The translations under genes were made by a program, and so were the position numbers. Shown here in pieces: positions 36,322-45,470 of a DNA stretch of 64,000 bases (positions are counted from its first letter, which is position 1; the number at the start of each line of letters is the position of its first letter). Origin of the DNA: PBB1 sp046154125 (lineage in GTDB: Bacteria > Pseudomonadota > Gammaproteobacteria > Burkholderiales > Burkholderiaceae_C); assembly GCA_046154125.1 (NCBI GenBank), contig JBJXEJ010000034.1, forward strand, positions 23,187-87,186, given 5' to 3'. The notes beneath the pieces were generated by a model that was not told the DNA's origin, ran no database searches, and was given only the letters and a program-made list of their open reading frames with translations.

Positions 36322-36450
36322 CGTCCGCGCGCGCGCTGTTTCGCTGCAATGAATGCGTCGCTGTGTCTGACGAAAAAAGACGGCGCGAGCCACAGTGCAG
36401 GCGCCGATCCGGCGGTCATTTCACCGCCGGACGACCCCGAAAGGCACCGC

Positions 36451-36807
36451 ATGAAAACGCACCCCGCTCCCGACAGGTTCCCTACCGTGATCCGAATCGA
36501 AGCCGGTGGCACGGCTCAGTTGTGCGTCCGCGCCGACACCTACCTGCAGGTGCGACGCGGCCGCGTGGTCGTGCACGACGCACCGCGCTGGCTGTCCGAC
36601 ACGATGCTGCCGGTGCAGCGTCGGCTGGTCGATGGCGAGGGACACCATGTGATGCAGCGCGGCTGGTTGCACCTGCAAGCGCTGACACCGACGGAGCTGG
36701 TCGTGCACCAGCCGGCGCCGGGCAGCCGCCCCTGGGACCGACTCGGTCGGGCGGTCAGCGACGCGCTGCGCGGCCCGCTGCCCGGCGCGGTGCGGCGGCT
36801 GCGGTGA
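36451..36807 (+). CDS. DUF2917-like small protein
   Basis: 118 residues from ATG 36451, preceded by AAGGC. Central part VIRIEAGGTAQLCVRADTYLQVRRGRVVVHDAPRW resembles DUF2917 proteins (small cupin-like beta barrel). No signal peptide. The arrangement next to a divergent MocR regulator suggests it is that regulator's target. Function unknown. An in-frame ATG at 36349 is possible but lies in the regulatory region. Confidence 0.65.
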   Translation: MKTHPAPDRFPTVIRIEAGGTAQLCVRADTYLQVRRGRVVVHDAPRWLSDTMLPVQRRLVDGEGHHVMQRGWLHLQALTPTELVVHQPAPGSRPWDRLGRAVSDALRGPLPGAVRRLR

Positions 36808-36880
36808 GTCTGGCGCCCGCGGGACGGGCAGCGGATGTGAGGGGGGAACTGGCGTTGGCAACAGCGTATCGGTGAGCGGC

Positions 36881-37723
36881 TCAATCGCCGCCCCCGCCGC
36901 AGCCTCCTCCGCCATCACCCCCACCTCCGTCTCCACTTCCATCGCCTCCGCCGCCGTCACCCGAACTGTCAGCGCCACCCAGCCCATCGGCGTCCCCGCT
37001 GTACGAGCCGTCCGAAAACGACGTGCCGCAGAAGACGCTGCCGTTGCCGCCACCCTGGCGATTCAGTCGATCGATGTCGCGGCAGTCGGGCAGGTAGCTG
37101 AACCCGCCGGCGATGCCGAGCTTGCTGTCGAGCGCGAACAGCAGTGGCAGCCTCGACGGTCGGCGCGGATGGATGGCCTCGTCGCGGCAGGCCCAGGTCC
37201 AGGCGCGGCGCAGGCCGTCGTTGCCGATGGCCTTCGCCCCCAAGGTTTCGGCCGGCGTGTGATGCAGGAAGCGGCCCAGCGTCAGATCGCACCAGTCCTG
37301 GTACGCGCGCGTGTGCAGGATGAACTCGTGCCACATCGCGTCGACCACCTTCGACGGCATCGCGACGAAACGGCGGTCGCTGCGCTGGCACGCGAGAAAG
37401 AACTGGCGCAGTCCGCGCTCGACCAGATCGCAGTCCTTGCCACTCAGTTGCGGATAGGTCTCGCGCAGCTTGCGCTTGAGGAACTGCGGTAGCGGCGCTT
37501 CGCGGATCGCGCGCTCACGCTGCCATCTCGCCCACATCGACGCGACCACCGCCGCGGCCAGCATCGCACCGAACAGTGCGAACCACGGCGCACGACCAGG
37601 CGACGCGCGGGACGCTCCCACTCCGAACGACACCATCGCCGCCGCGAGCAAGGCCCAGACGAACCGGCGGGCGTGGCGCAGCAGCCAGCGCTGCGGTGCG
37701 TGTCCGGTGAGCACCGACGTCAC
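36881..37723 (-). CDS. Membrane protein with C-terminal glycine-rich low-complexity tail
   Basis: 280 residues from a GTG (37723) overlapping the murB stop as GTGA. Two hydrophobic segments (FVWALLAAAMVSFGVGA, WFALFGAMLAAAVVASMWA) lie at residues ~20-65. A conserved soluble region follows (RFVAMPSKVVDAMWHEFILH, TRAYQDWCDLTLGRFLHHTP). The last ~35 residues are almost only Gly, Asp and Ser with one Cys. Similar proteins occur in many proteobacteria without known function. The tail suggests a disordered or secreted-like end. Confidence 0.75.
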   Translation of the reverse strand: MTSVLTGHAPQRWLLRHARRFVWALLAAAMVSFGVGASRASPGRAPWFALFGAMLAAAVVASMWARWQRERAIREAPLPQFLKRKLRETYPQLSGKDCDLVERGLRQFFLACQRSDRRFVAMPSKVVDAMWHEFILHTRAYQDWCDLTLGRFLHHTPAETLGAKAIGNDGLRRAWTWACRDEAIHPRRPSRLPLLFALDSKLGIAGGFSYLPDCRDIDRLNRQGGGNGSVFCGTSFSDGSYSGDADGLGGADSSGDGGGGDGSGDGGGGDGGGGCGGGGD

Positions 37724-38736
37724 ACGACCACCGGCTCGGTCTCCAGGCGGATGCCGAAACGGCCGTAGACGCTCTCCTGGATCGCCTTGGCCAGCGTCAT
37801 CACCTCGGAGCCGATCGCTTCGCCGCGGTTGACCAGCACCAGCGCCTGCTTCTCGTAGACGCCGGCCTGGCCGACCGTCTTGCCCTTCCAGCCGCAGGCG
37901 TCGATCATCCAGCCGGCGGCCAGCTTCACGCTGCCATCGGGCATCGGGTAATGCACGATCTCGGGGTCGCGGCCGATGATGTCGCGGCACTGCTCGGGCG
38001 TGACCACCGGGTTCTTGAAGAAGCTGCCGGCATTGCCGATGCGCGCCGGGTCGGGCAGCTTGGCGCGGCGGATCGCGATGACCCAGTCGGCGATCTGTTT
38101 CGCGTCGGGTTGCGCAACACCGCTCTCGGCAACCTTGCGCTCCAGTTCGAGGTAGCCGAGCACCGGCTTCCACGGCCGCGGCAGCCGCAAGCGCACCCGG
38201 GTGATCACCGCGCGTCCGGCCAGCGAGCGCTTGAAGACGCTGTCGCGGTAGCCGAAGTCGCATTGGCGTGCGGTCAAAGTGACGGTGAGTCCGGTGCGCA
38301 GGTCGACCGCATCGAGCGACTCGAAGCGGTACTGCAGTTCGACCCCGTAGGCGCCGATGTTCTGCACCGGAGACGCGCCCGCCGTGCCGGGGATCAGCGC
38401 CAGGTTCTCGAGCCCCGGGTAGCCCTGCACCAGCGACCACATCACCAGGTCGTGCCAGGGCTCCCCGGCGCCGGCTTCGACGATCCAGGCGTCAGCGCGT
38501 TCCTCGACCAGTCGCAGGCCTTTCACCTCGACCTTCAGCACCACCTGCGGCATGTCGCGCGTCAGGATGATGTTGCTTCCGCCGCCGAGGATGAACTTGG
38601 GCGCCCGGCCCAGCGTGGGATGATCGACCACGCGCCGCACATCGGCGTCACCCGCAATGCGCACCAAGGTGTGCGCTACGGCCGGTAAACCGAAGCTGTT
38701 GTAGGTGCGAAGGCTCACGCCCGATTCGATGTGCAT
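37720..38736 (-). CDS. murB: UDP-N-acetylenolpyruvoylglucosamine reductase
   Basis: 338 residues, type I MurB size. FAD-binding motif ILGGGSNIILTRDM, substrate region VQNIGAYGVEL, and the catalytic serine in IGNAGSFFKNPVV; YGRFGIRLETEPVVV closes the protein with the catalytic Glu. MurB reduces UDP-GlcNAc-enolpyruvate to UDP-MurNAc with NADPH. Coupled to the glycine-rich protein gene and divergent from yajQ. Confidence 0.97.
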   Translation of the reverse strand: MHIESGVSLRTYNSFGLPAVAHTLVRIAGDADVRRVVDHPTLGRAPKFILGGGSNIILTRDMPQVVLKVEVKGLRLVEERADAWIVEAGAGEPWHDLVMWSLVQGYPGLENLALIPGTAGASPVQNIGAYGVELQYRFESLDAVDLRTGLTVTLTARQCDFGYRDSVFKRSLAGRAVITRVRLRLPRPWKPVLGYLELERKVAESGVAQPDAKQIADWVIAIRRAKLPDPARIGNAGSFFKNPVVTPEQCRDIIGRDPEIVHYPMPDGSVKLAAGWMIDACGWKGKTVGQAGVYEKQALVLVNRGEAIGSEVMTLAKAIQESVYGRFGIRLETEPVVV

Positions 38737-38799
38737 GGCAGAATTTTCGTCGATCGCCCGCTGATCCCACGCCGCTGTTGAACCGAAAGACCTCCCACC

Positions 38800-39288
38800 A
38801 TGCCCAGCTTTGACACCGTACTCGAACCCAACCTCGTCGAAGTGCGAAACGCCGTCGACCAGGCCGCAAAGGAAATCGGCACCCGCTTCGATTTCAAGGG
38901 TTCGTCTTCCAGGGTCGAACTCAAGGACAAGGAGCTGACGGTCTGGGCCGACAGCGACTTCCAGATCGGCCAGGTGATGGACATCGTGCTGGCCAAGCTG
39001 GCCAAGCGAAGCGTCGACGTTCGATACCTCGACCGCAGCGCCAAGATCGAGAAGATCGGCGGCGACAAGGTCAAGCAGCTGATCGTCATCAAGAACGGCA
39101 TCGACAGCGAGACGGCCAAGAAGCTGCAGACTGCCGTCAAGCAGAGCAAGCTGAAGGTGCAGGCCGCGATCCAGGGCGACACCGTGCGGGTGACCGGCAC
39201 CAAGCGCGACGACCTGCAGGCCGCGATGGCGCTGATCCGCAAGGACCTGCCCGACTCGCCGCTGTCTTTCAACAACTTCCGGGACTGA
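38800..39288 (+). CDS. YajQ-family cyclic-di-GMP-binding protein
   Basis: 162 residues starting MPSFDTVLEPNLVEVRNAVD, with TRFDFKGSSSRVEL and the C-terminal MALIRKDLPDSPLSFNNFRD; this is a full-length match to the YajQ (DUF520) family. Members have two RRM-like folds, and a Xanthomonas homologue binds c-di-GMP. The role here is not known. Confidence 0.94.
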   Translation: MPSFDTVLEPNLVEVRNAVDQAAKEIGTRFDFKGSSSRVELKDKELTVWADSDFQIGQVMDIVLAKLAKRSVDVRYLDRSAKIEKIGGDKVKQLIVIKNGIDSETAKKLQTAVKQSKLKVQAAIQGDTVRVTGTKRDDLQAAMALIRKDLPDSPLSFNNFRD

Positions 39289-39292
39289 TCCG

Positions 39293-39970
39293 GTGGCGGC
39301 TCAGACGCGGCGGGTGCGCAACTCGCGGATCGCTGCCGTGCTGGCCCTGGCCGGGACCTTTGCCTTCGGTTGCAGCCCGGTCTACGCGCAAAGCATCTCG
39401 TTCAGCGGCCACATGGGCGACAAGGCGTTGCTGGTGATCGACGGCACACCGCGCACGCTGGCGGCAGGCTCGGCGCAGGGCAGCGTGAAGCTGGTCAGTG
39501 TGAACCCGACGACCGCGGTGATCGAGGTCGGCGGCAAGCGGCAGACGCTGACGCTGGGCGGCTCGCCGGTCAGCCTGGGTGGCGCGAACAGCGAAGGCGG
39601 CGGCGAGCAGATCGTGCTGACCGCCGGCCTGGGCGGACATTTCATCACCGGGGGCAGCATCAACGGCAAGCCGGTGCAATTCATGGTCGACACCGGCGCA
39701 ACCACCGTTGCCATGAGCGCCGCCGACGCCGATCGCATCGGCCTCAACTACAAGGACGGCCCTCGCATGACCGGCAGCACGGCGAACGGCCAGGTGATCG
39801 GCTATCGCGCCTCGCTGAACAGCGTGCGCATCGGCGATGTGCAGGTCTACAACGTCGAGGCGGCTGTGCTGCCGATGCCGATGCCACACATCCTGCTGGG
39901 CAACAGCTTCCTGACCCGGTTCCAGATGAAACGCGAGAACGACCGCATGACGCTGGACAAGCGCCCGTGA
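39293..39970 (+). CDS. Retropepsin-like aspartic protease (clan AA, TIGR02281-type)
   Basis: 225 residues from a GTG start. A signal peptide-like N-terminus (IAAVLALAGTFAFGCSPVYAQ) is followed by a periplasmic domain with the single-Asp active site QFMVDTGATTVAMS and a flap region. LGNSFLTRFQM matches the closing family motif. Such proteins act as dimeric proteases; substrates are mostly unknown. It overlaps the following gene by GTGA. Confidence 0.85.
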   Translation: MAAQTRRVRNSRIAAVLALAGTFAFGCSPVYAQSISFSGHMGDKALLVIDGTPRTLAAGSAQGSVKLVSVNPTTAVIEVGGKRQTLTLGGSPVSLGGANSEGGGEQIVLTAGLGGHFITGGSINGKPVQFMVDTGATTVAMSAADADRIGLNYKDGPRMTGSTANGQVIGYRASLNSVRIGDVQVYNVEAAVLPMPMPHILLGNSFLTRFQMKRENDRMTLDKRP

Positions 39971-40707
39971 AGCTGTCGCAGGTGCTGTACTCGCAGGGGT
40001 TCGGTTCGCGCCGCGAATGCGAGGGGCTGATCGTCTCCGGCTTCGTCTCGATTGCCGCGGCGGTGTGCGACGACCCGTTCGAAGACTTCGACCCGAACGG
40101 CCTGCAGTTCATGGTGCGAGGTGAGGCATGGCCGTTTCGCGAGAAGGCACTGATCGTGCTGAACAAGCCGGCGGGCCACGAGTGCTCGCAAAAGCCCAAG
40201 CACCACCCGAGCGTCTACAGCCTGCTGCCGGCGCCGTTGCGGCGACGCGATGTGCAGGCGGTCGGCCGGCTCGACGAGGACACCACCGGTCTGCTGCTGA
40301 TGACCGACGACGGCGGGCTGATCCACCGCTGGACCTCGCCCAAGCACCACGTGCCCAAGGTCTACGAGATAGGCTGCAAGCACCCGGTGACCGCAGAGCA
40401 GGTGCAGCAGCTGTTGAACGGCGTGACGCTGATCGACGATCCGGTGCCGGTGCGCGCCGCAGCGGCCGAAGCCACAGGCGTGTTCGACGGGCCGCAGGTG
40501 CCCGGTCTGGGCGATCTGCACGGCCTGCGCATGACGCTGACCGAGGGCAAGTACCACCAGGTCAAGCGCATGGTCGCGGCGGTCGGCAACCGCGTCGAGG
40601 CGCTGCACCGCAGCCGCTACGGCGCGCTGGCGCTGCCGGCCGATCTGGCGCCTGGCCAATGGCGCTGGCTGGCCGGACCACAGGACGTCGTACCGCCGTC
40701 GCAATAA
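39967..40707 (+). CDS. RsuA-type rRNA pseudouridine synthase
   Basis: 246 residues from a GTG overlapping the previous stop. An S4-like N-terminus (LSQVLYSQGFGSRRECEGLI) precedes the catalytic motif AVGRLDEDTTGLLLMTDDG with the nucleophilic Asp, and GKYHQVKRMVAAVGNRVEAL. RsuA modifies U516 of 16S rRNA; the exact target of this member is inferred only from family resemblance. Confidence 0.88.
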   Translation: MKLSQVLYSQGFGSRRECEGLIVSGFVSIAAAVCDDPFEDFDPNGLQFMVRGEAWPFREKALIVLNKPAGHECSQKPKHHPSVYSLLPAPLRRRDVQAVGRLDEDTTGLLLMTDDGGLIHRWTSPKHHVPKVYEIGCKHPVTAEQVQQLLNGVTLIDDPVPVRAAAAEATGVFDGPQVPGLGDLHGLRMTLTEGKYHQVKRMVAAVGNRVEALHRSRYGALALPADLAPGQWRWLAGPQDVVPPSQ

Positions 40708-40714
40708 TCTCGGC

Positions 40715-41683
40715 ATGCTGCTTTTCAGAGGGTTCAATCATCCCGGTGTCGCACCGGCCTGTGCCCTGACGATCGGCAACTTCGACGGGGTGCACCGCGG
40801 CCACCAGGCCATGCTGGCCCTGCTGCGCAACGAGGCTCAGCATCGAGGCCTGCCGAGTTGCGTATTGACCTTCGAGCCGCATCCGCGCGACCACTTCGCC
40901 GCACGCACCGGCCGGCACGACCGTGCACCGGCCCGCATCTCGACCTTGCGCGACAAGCTCGGCGAGCTCGAACGGTGCGGCATCGACCAGGCGATCGTCG
41001 TGCCCTTCAACGATCGGTTTGCCGGTCAGGCACCGCAGGCGTTCATCGACGAAGTGCTGGTGCGCGGGCTGCACGCACGCTATGTGCTGGTCGGCGACGA
41101 TTTCTGCTTCGGTGCCCGGCGGGCAGGCGACTACGCGATGCTCGACGCAGCCGGTCAGGCGCAGGGCTTCGACGTGGCGCGCATGCTCAGCTACGAAGTG
41201 CGCGGCCTGCGGGTGTCGAGTTCGGCGGTGCGAGATGCGCTGGCAGCCGGTGACATGCCGCGTGCCCAGTCTCTGCTGGGGCGGCCTTACAGCATCAGCG
41301 GCCATGTGGTGCATGGCCAGAAACTCGGCCGCGATCTCGGCTTCCGCACCCTCAACCTGCGCTTCCCGCATGCGCGGCCAGCTGCGACGGGCATCTTCGT
41401 GGTCCGGATCCACGGTCTCGCGCCCGGCGCAAAGCCGCTGAACGGTGTCGCCAGCCTGGGCGTGCGACCGACCATCGAGCACGCCGGGCGTGTGCTGCTG
41501 GAGACCCATTGCTTCGACTGGCCCGAAGCCCTCGGCAGCGAAGGCGGCTACGGCCGCTGCATCCGCGTCGACCTGCTGCACAAGTTGCACGACGAACGGC
41601 GCTACGACTCGCTGGCCGCGCTGCGCGAGGGCATCTCGCGCGACGAGATCGACGCCCGGGCTTGGCTGGCGACGCGGGCTTGA
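40715..41683 (+). CDS. ribF: Bifunctional riboflavin kinase / FAD synthetase
   Basis: 322 residues. The N-terminal FMN adenylyltransferase domain carries TIGNFDGVHRGHQAML and LVGDDFCFGARRAG; the C-terminal riboflavin kinase domain carries SISGHVVHGQKLGRDLGFRTLN and ASLGVRPTIEH. It converts riboflavin to FMN and FAD. It precedes ileS and lspA in the standard ribF-ileS-lspA order. Confidence 0.97.
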   Translation: MLLFRGFNHPGVAPACALTIGNFDGVHRGHQAMLALLRNEAQHRGLPSCVLTFEPHPRDHFAARTGRHDRAPARISTLRDKLGELERCGIDQAIVVPFNDRFAGQAPQAFIDEVLVRGLHARYVLVGDDFCFGARRAGDYAMLDAAGQAQGFDVARMLSYEVRGLRVSSSAVRDALAAGDMPRAQSLLGRPYSISGHVVHGQKLGRDLGFRTLNLRFPHARPAATGIFVVRIHGLAPGAKPLNGVASLGVRPTIEHAGRVLLETHCFDWPEALGSEGGYGRCIRVDLLHKLHDERRYDSLAALREGISRDEIDARAWLATRA

Positions 41684-42008
41684 GCCGGCACGAGCAGGCC
41701 GCCTCGCGGGCCTCCCTGGACAACTCGGCGTCGGAAGCCCCCCCGGTAGAATCAAGTCCATGAGTTCGAGCTCGACCTTCGTCACACGTCACCCCAGCGG
41801 CCACGGTGCCACGCACCGGCAGACCACGCGCGACCGAATTTGACGGGTGCGGCGTCGTGCTTCGTGCGCGCTGCCTGCACCGTTGCGGCCCCGGGACACA
41901 GCTCATTCCACGCCGGGTCCGTCATCCGACACAACGCGAGGCCCGTGGCCCATCGCCCCGCTCCCAGTCCACGCTCCCGGCGTGACCGTCACCTGTCCAG
42001 ATCGAAGC
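41684..42008. other. 325-bp ribF-ileS intergenic region
   Basis: No gene is recognised. A -10-like GGTAGAATCAAG (TAGAAT at 41747-41752) lies in the first third and could be a promoter for ileS, although no good -35 is present. A 27-codon open frame (41761-41844) follows it at once but has no ribosome-binding site and no similarity I recognise. The remainder is GC-rich and shows no T-box or strong hairpin. Confidence 0.4.
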
Positions 42009-44879
42009 ATGTCCACCGAAAAAACAAAACCCGATGCCGATGCCTCCGGCTTGCGCGCCACGCTGAACCTGCCGGACACGCCGTTCCCGATGCGCGGCGA
42101 CCTGCCCAAGCGCGAGCCGGGGTGGGTCCAGCAGTGGGAAGAGGCAGGCACCTACCAGCGCCTGCGCGAGGCCCGCTGTGGCGCGCCGAAGTTCGTGCTG
42201 CACGACGGCCCGCCTTACGCCAACGGCCAGATCCATATCGGCCACGCGGTCAACAAGGTGCTGAAGGACATGATCGTCAAGGCGCGCCAGCTCAAGGGCA
42301 TGGACGCGACCTATGTGCCGGGCTGGGACTGCCACGGCCTGCCGATCGAGAACCAGATCGAGAAGACCTTCGGGCGCAAGCTGCCGCGCGCCGAGGTGCA
42401 GGCGAAGAGCCGCGCCTACGCGACCGAGCAGATCGCGCAGCAGATGGTCGACTTCAAGCGCCTGGGCGTGCTGGCTGACTGGGCGCATCCGTACCGCACG
42501 ATGGACTTCGGCAACGAGGCGGGCGAGATCCGCACGCTGAAGCGCGTGATGGAGCGCGGTTACGTGTATCGCGGGTTGAAGCCGGTGTACTGGTGCTTTG
42601 ACTGCGGCTCGTCGCTGGCGGAGTTCGAGATCGAATACGCCGACAAGACCTCGCAGTCGCTCGACGTGGCGTTCCTGTGCGCCGAGCCGGATCGACTGGC
42701 CAACGCGTTCGGTCTGCCGGCGCTGAGCAAGGAAGCCTTCGCTGTCATCTGGACCACCACCGCGTGGACGATTCCGGCCAACCAGGCGCTGAACCTGAAT
42801 CCGGAGCTCGAATACAGCATGGTCGATACCGAGCGCGGCCTGCTGCTGCTGGCTTCTGCCCGGGTCGAGGACAGCCTGAAACGCTACGCCTTGCAGGGCA
42901 CCGTGGTCGCCGTGGCGCTGGGCGCAAAGCTCGACGGCATCCATTTTCGCCATCCGCTGGCCCATGTCGATGCCGGCTACGACCGCCTGAGCCCGGTCTA
43001 CCTCGCTGACTACGCCACCGCCGACGACGGCACCGGCCTCGTGCATGCAGCACCGGCCTACGGCGTCGACGACTTCAAGTCGTGCGTCGCGCACGGCATG
43101 GCGATTGACGACATCCTGAACCCGGTGACCGGCAGCGGCGTCTACGACGGCAGCCTGCCGTTGTTCGGCGGGCAGCACATCTGGAAGGCCTGCGCGGTGA
43201 TCATCGACGCGTTGCGCGACGCCAACCGCTTGCTCGCCACCGCGACCTTCCAGCACAGCTACCCGCACTGCTGGCGCCACAAGACGCCGGTGATCTACCG
43301 CGCCGCCGCACAGTGGTTCGTGCGGATGGACGAGTCGACCGACGACACCGCCGGTGTGTTCGCCACAGCCCCCGCAGCGCAGACGCTTCGGCAGAGCGCG
43401 CTGGCCGCGATCGATGCCACCACGTTCTATCCCGAGAACGGCCGGGCCCGGCTGCGCGACATGATCGCCAACCGGCCCGACTGGTGCATCAGCCGCCAGC
43501 GCAACTGGGGCGTGCCGCTGCCGTTCTTCCTGCATCGGGACAGCGGTGAGTTGCACCCGAAGACGCTGGAGTACATGGACCGCGCTGCCGCACTCGTCGA
43601 GCAGGGCGGTGTGGAAGCCTGGTCGCAGCTCGATCCGCGCGACTGGCTGGGCGACGAGGCCGCCGAGTACACCAAGAGCACCGACATCCTCGATGTCTGG
43701 TTCGACTCGGGCAGTACCTTCAACCATGTGCTGCATGGCTCGCACGATGGCGCCGGCCGGGCGGACGGCCCCGAGGCCGACCTGTACCTCGAAGGCCACG
43801 ACCAGCATCGCGGGTGGTTTCATTCCTCGCTGCTGATCGCCTGCGCGATCGAAGGTCGCGCGCCCTACAAAGGCCTTCTGACCCACGGTTTCGCGACCGA
43901 CGGCCAGGGTCGCAAGATGAGCAAGTCGCTCGGCAACGTCGTGGCACCTCAATCGGTCAGCGACAAGCTGGGCGCAGAGATCGTGCGGCTGTGGGTCGCC
44001 AGCACCGACTACTCGGGCGACCTGAACATCGACGACAAGATCCTAGCGCGCGTGGTCGACGCCTACCGCCGCATCCGCAACACACTGCGCTTCCTGCTGG
44101 CCAACACCAGCGATTTCGACGCCGCGAACGACGCGGTGCCGCTGTCGGAACTGCTCGAGATCGATCGCTACGCGCTGGCCCGCGCAGCGCAGTTCCAGGC
44201 CGACGTGCTGGCGCACTACGAGGTGTATGAATTCCACCCGGTGGTCGCCAAGCTGCAGGTCTACTGCAGCGAAGACCTGGGTTCGTTCTACCTCGACGTG
44301 CTGAAGGACCGCCTGTACACGACCGCACCGAAGAGCCACGCGCGACGCAGCGCGCAGACTGCGCTGTGGCACATCACCCATGCGATGCTGCGCTGGATGG
44401 CGCCCTCCCTCAGCTTCACCGCCGAGGAAGCGTGGCCGATCTTCGCGCCGGGCCGGTCGCCTTCGATCTTCATCGAGACCTACAGCAACACCACCGGCTG
44501 GGCCGATGAGGCACTGCTGGCGAAGTGGTCGCGCATTCGGGAGATCCGGGAGTTCGCCAACAAGCAGATCGAGACCGTGCGCGGCGCCGGACAACTGGGC
44601 TCGTCACTGCAGGCGACGATCGCGATCACCGCCAACGCCAGCGACCACGCGCTGCTGGCCTCGCTGGGCGACGGCCTGAAGTTCGTGACGATCACGTCGG
44701 ATGCGACGCTCTCCGCAGGTTCCGAACTCGCCGTGAGCGTCACGCCATCGAGCGCCGTGAAGTGCGAGCGCTGCTGGCACTACCGCGACGACGTCGGCCA
44801 CGACGCAGCCCACCCGACGATCTGTGGCCGCTGCACCAGCAACCTGTACGGCGCCGGCGAAGTCCGTCGCGTGGCCTGA
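42009..44879 (+). CDS. ileS: Isoleucine--tRNA ligase
   Basis: 956 residues starting MSTEKTKPDADASGLRATLN (ATG 42009). HIGH-type motif in HDGPPYANGQIHIGHAVNK, KMSKS in GRKMSKSLGNVV, the editing (CP1) domain with TTTAWTIPANQAL, and a C-terminal zinc site CERCWHYR...CGRCTSNLYG. It charges tRNA-Ile. lspA begins one base after its stop codon. Confidence 0.97.
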   Translation: MSTEKTKPDADASGLRATLNLPDTPFPMRGDLPKREPGWVQQWEEAGTYQRLREARCGAPKFVLHDGPPYANGQIHIGHAVNKVLKDMIVKARQLKGMDATYVPGWDCHGLPIENQIEKTFGRKLPRAEVQAKSRAYATEQIAQQMVDFKRLGVLADWAHPYRTMDFGNEAGEIRTLKRVMERGYVYRGLKPVYWCFDCGSSLAEFEIEYADKTSQSLDVAFLCAEPDRLANAFGLPALSKEAFAVIWTTTAWTIPANQALNLNPELEYSMVDTERGLLLLASARVEDSLKRYALQGTVVAVALGAKLDGIHFRHPLAHVDAGYDRLSPVYLADYATADDGTGLVHAAPAYGVDDFKSCVAHGMAIDDILNPVTGSGVYDGSLPLFGGQHIWKACAVIIDALRDANRLLATATFQHSYPHCWRHKTPVIYRAAAQWFVRMDESTDDTAGVFATAPAAQTLRQSALAAIDATTFYPENGRARLRDMIANRPDWCISRQRNWGVPLPFFLHRDSGELHPKTLEYMDRAAALVEQGGVEAWSQLDPRDWLGDEAAEYTKSTDILDVWFDSGSTFNHVLHGSHDGAGRADGPEADLYLEGHDQHRGWFHSSLLIACAIEGRAPYKGLLTHGFATDGQGRKMSKSLGNVVAPQSVSDKLGAEIVRLWVASTDYSGDLNIDDKILARVVDAYRRIRNTLRFLLANTSDFDAANDAVPLSELLEIDRYALARAAQFQADVLAHYEVYEFHPVVAKLQVYCSEDLGSFYLDVLKDRLYTTAPKSHARRSAQTALWHITHAMLRWMAPSLSFTAEEAWPIFAPGRSPSIFIETYSNTTGWADEALLAKWSRIREIREFANKQIETVRGAGQLGSSLQATIAITANASDHALLASLGDGLKFVTITSDATLSAGSELAVSVTPSSAVKCERCWHYRDDVGHDAAHPTICGRCTSNLYGAGEVRRVA

Positions 44880-44880
44880 C

Positions 44881-45396
44881 ATGGCCGGCAAAAAGGCTGC
44901 AGGCTCCAGCCTGCTTCCGTGGCTGGGACTCGCGCTGCTCGTGATCCTGCTCGATCAGCTGACCAAGACGCTGATCCTCGGTCGCTTCCAGCTCGGCGAC
45001 AGCCACACCGTCACCTCGTTCTTCAACATCGTGCGGGTGCACAACACGGGCGCGGCGTTCAGCTTCCTCGCGGGCGCTTCGGGCTGGCAGCGCTGGTTCT
45101 TCGTCGGCCTCGGCCTGGTGGCCACTGCGTTCATCGTCTGGATGCTGAAGCAGCACGGCGGGCAGCGGCTGTTCAGCCTGGCGCTGGCACTCGTGCTGGG
45201 CGGAGCCCTGGGCAACGTGATCGACCGCCTGCTGCACGGGCACGTGATCGATTTCCTGCAGTTCCACTGGAACTGGCTGGCGCCGATGTTCGCGGGTGGC
45301 TATTTCCCCAGCTTCAACATCGCCGACAGTGCGATCACCGTCGGCGCGACCCTGCTGATCCTCGACGAGTTGTTGCGGGTGCGCAGGACCCGCTGA
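44881..45396 (+). CDS. lspA: Lipoprotein signal peptidase (signal peptidase II)
   Basis: 171 residues with four transmembrane segments. The catalytic aspartates are in GNVIDRLLHGHVIDF and FNIADSAITVG; the conserved VRVHNTGAAFSFLA is present. LspA removes the signal peptide from prolipoproteins after lipidation. It follows ileS immediately (1-bp gap), as in most proteobacteria. Confidence 0.97.
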   Translation: MAGKKAAGSSLLPWLGLALLVILLDQLTKTLILGRFQLGDSHTVTSFFNIVRVHNTGAAFSFLAGASGWQRWFFVGLGLVATAFIVWMLKQHGGQRLFSLALALVLGGALGNVIDRLLHGHVIDFLQFHWNWLAPMFAGGYFPSFNIADSAITVGATLLILDELLRVRRTR

Positions 45397-45470
45397 CCAC
45401 CGGCTCCGGGCTGGCGCATTGACGTAAGTGCGGGGTGCAATGGACAGAGTGCGCCGGCACACTGGTCGTC

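Noticed and set aside
41697..41714. AGGCC-N8-GGCCT hairpin after ribF as a terminator
   Set aside because: The stem is only 5 bp and no T-run follows; such short pairs are frequent in GC-rich DNA.
41761..41844. 27-codon open frame between ribF and ileS that could be an attenuator peptide
   Set aside because: It holds one Ile only, lacks a ribosome-binding site and is not followed by alternative hairpins, so Ile-dependent attenuation is not supported.
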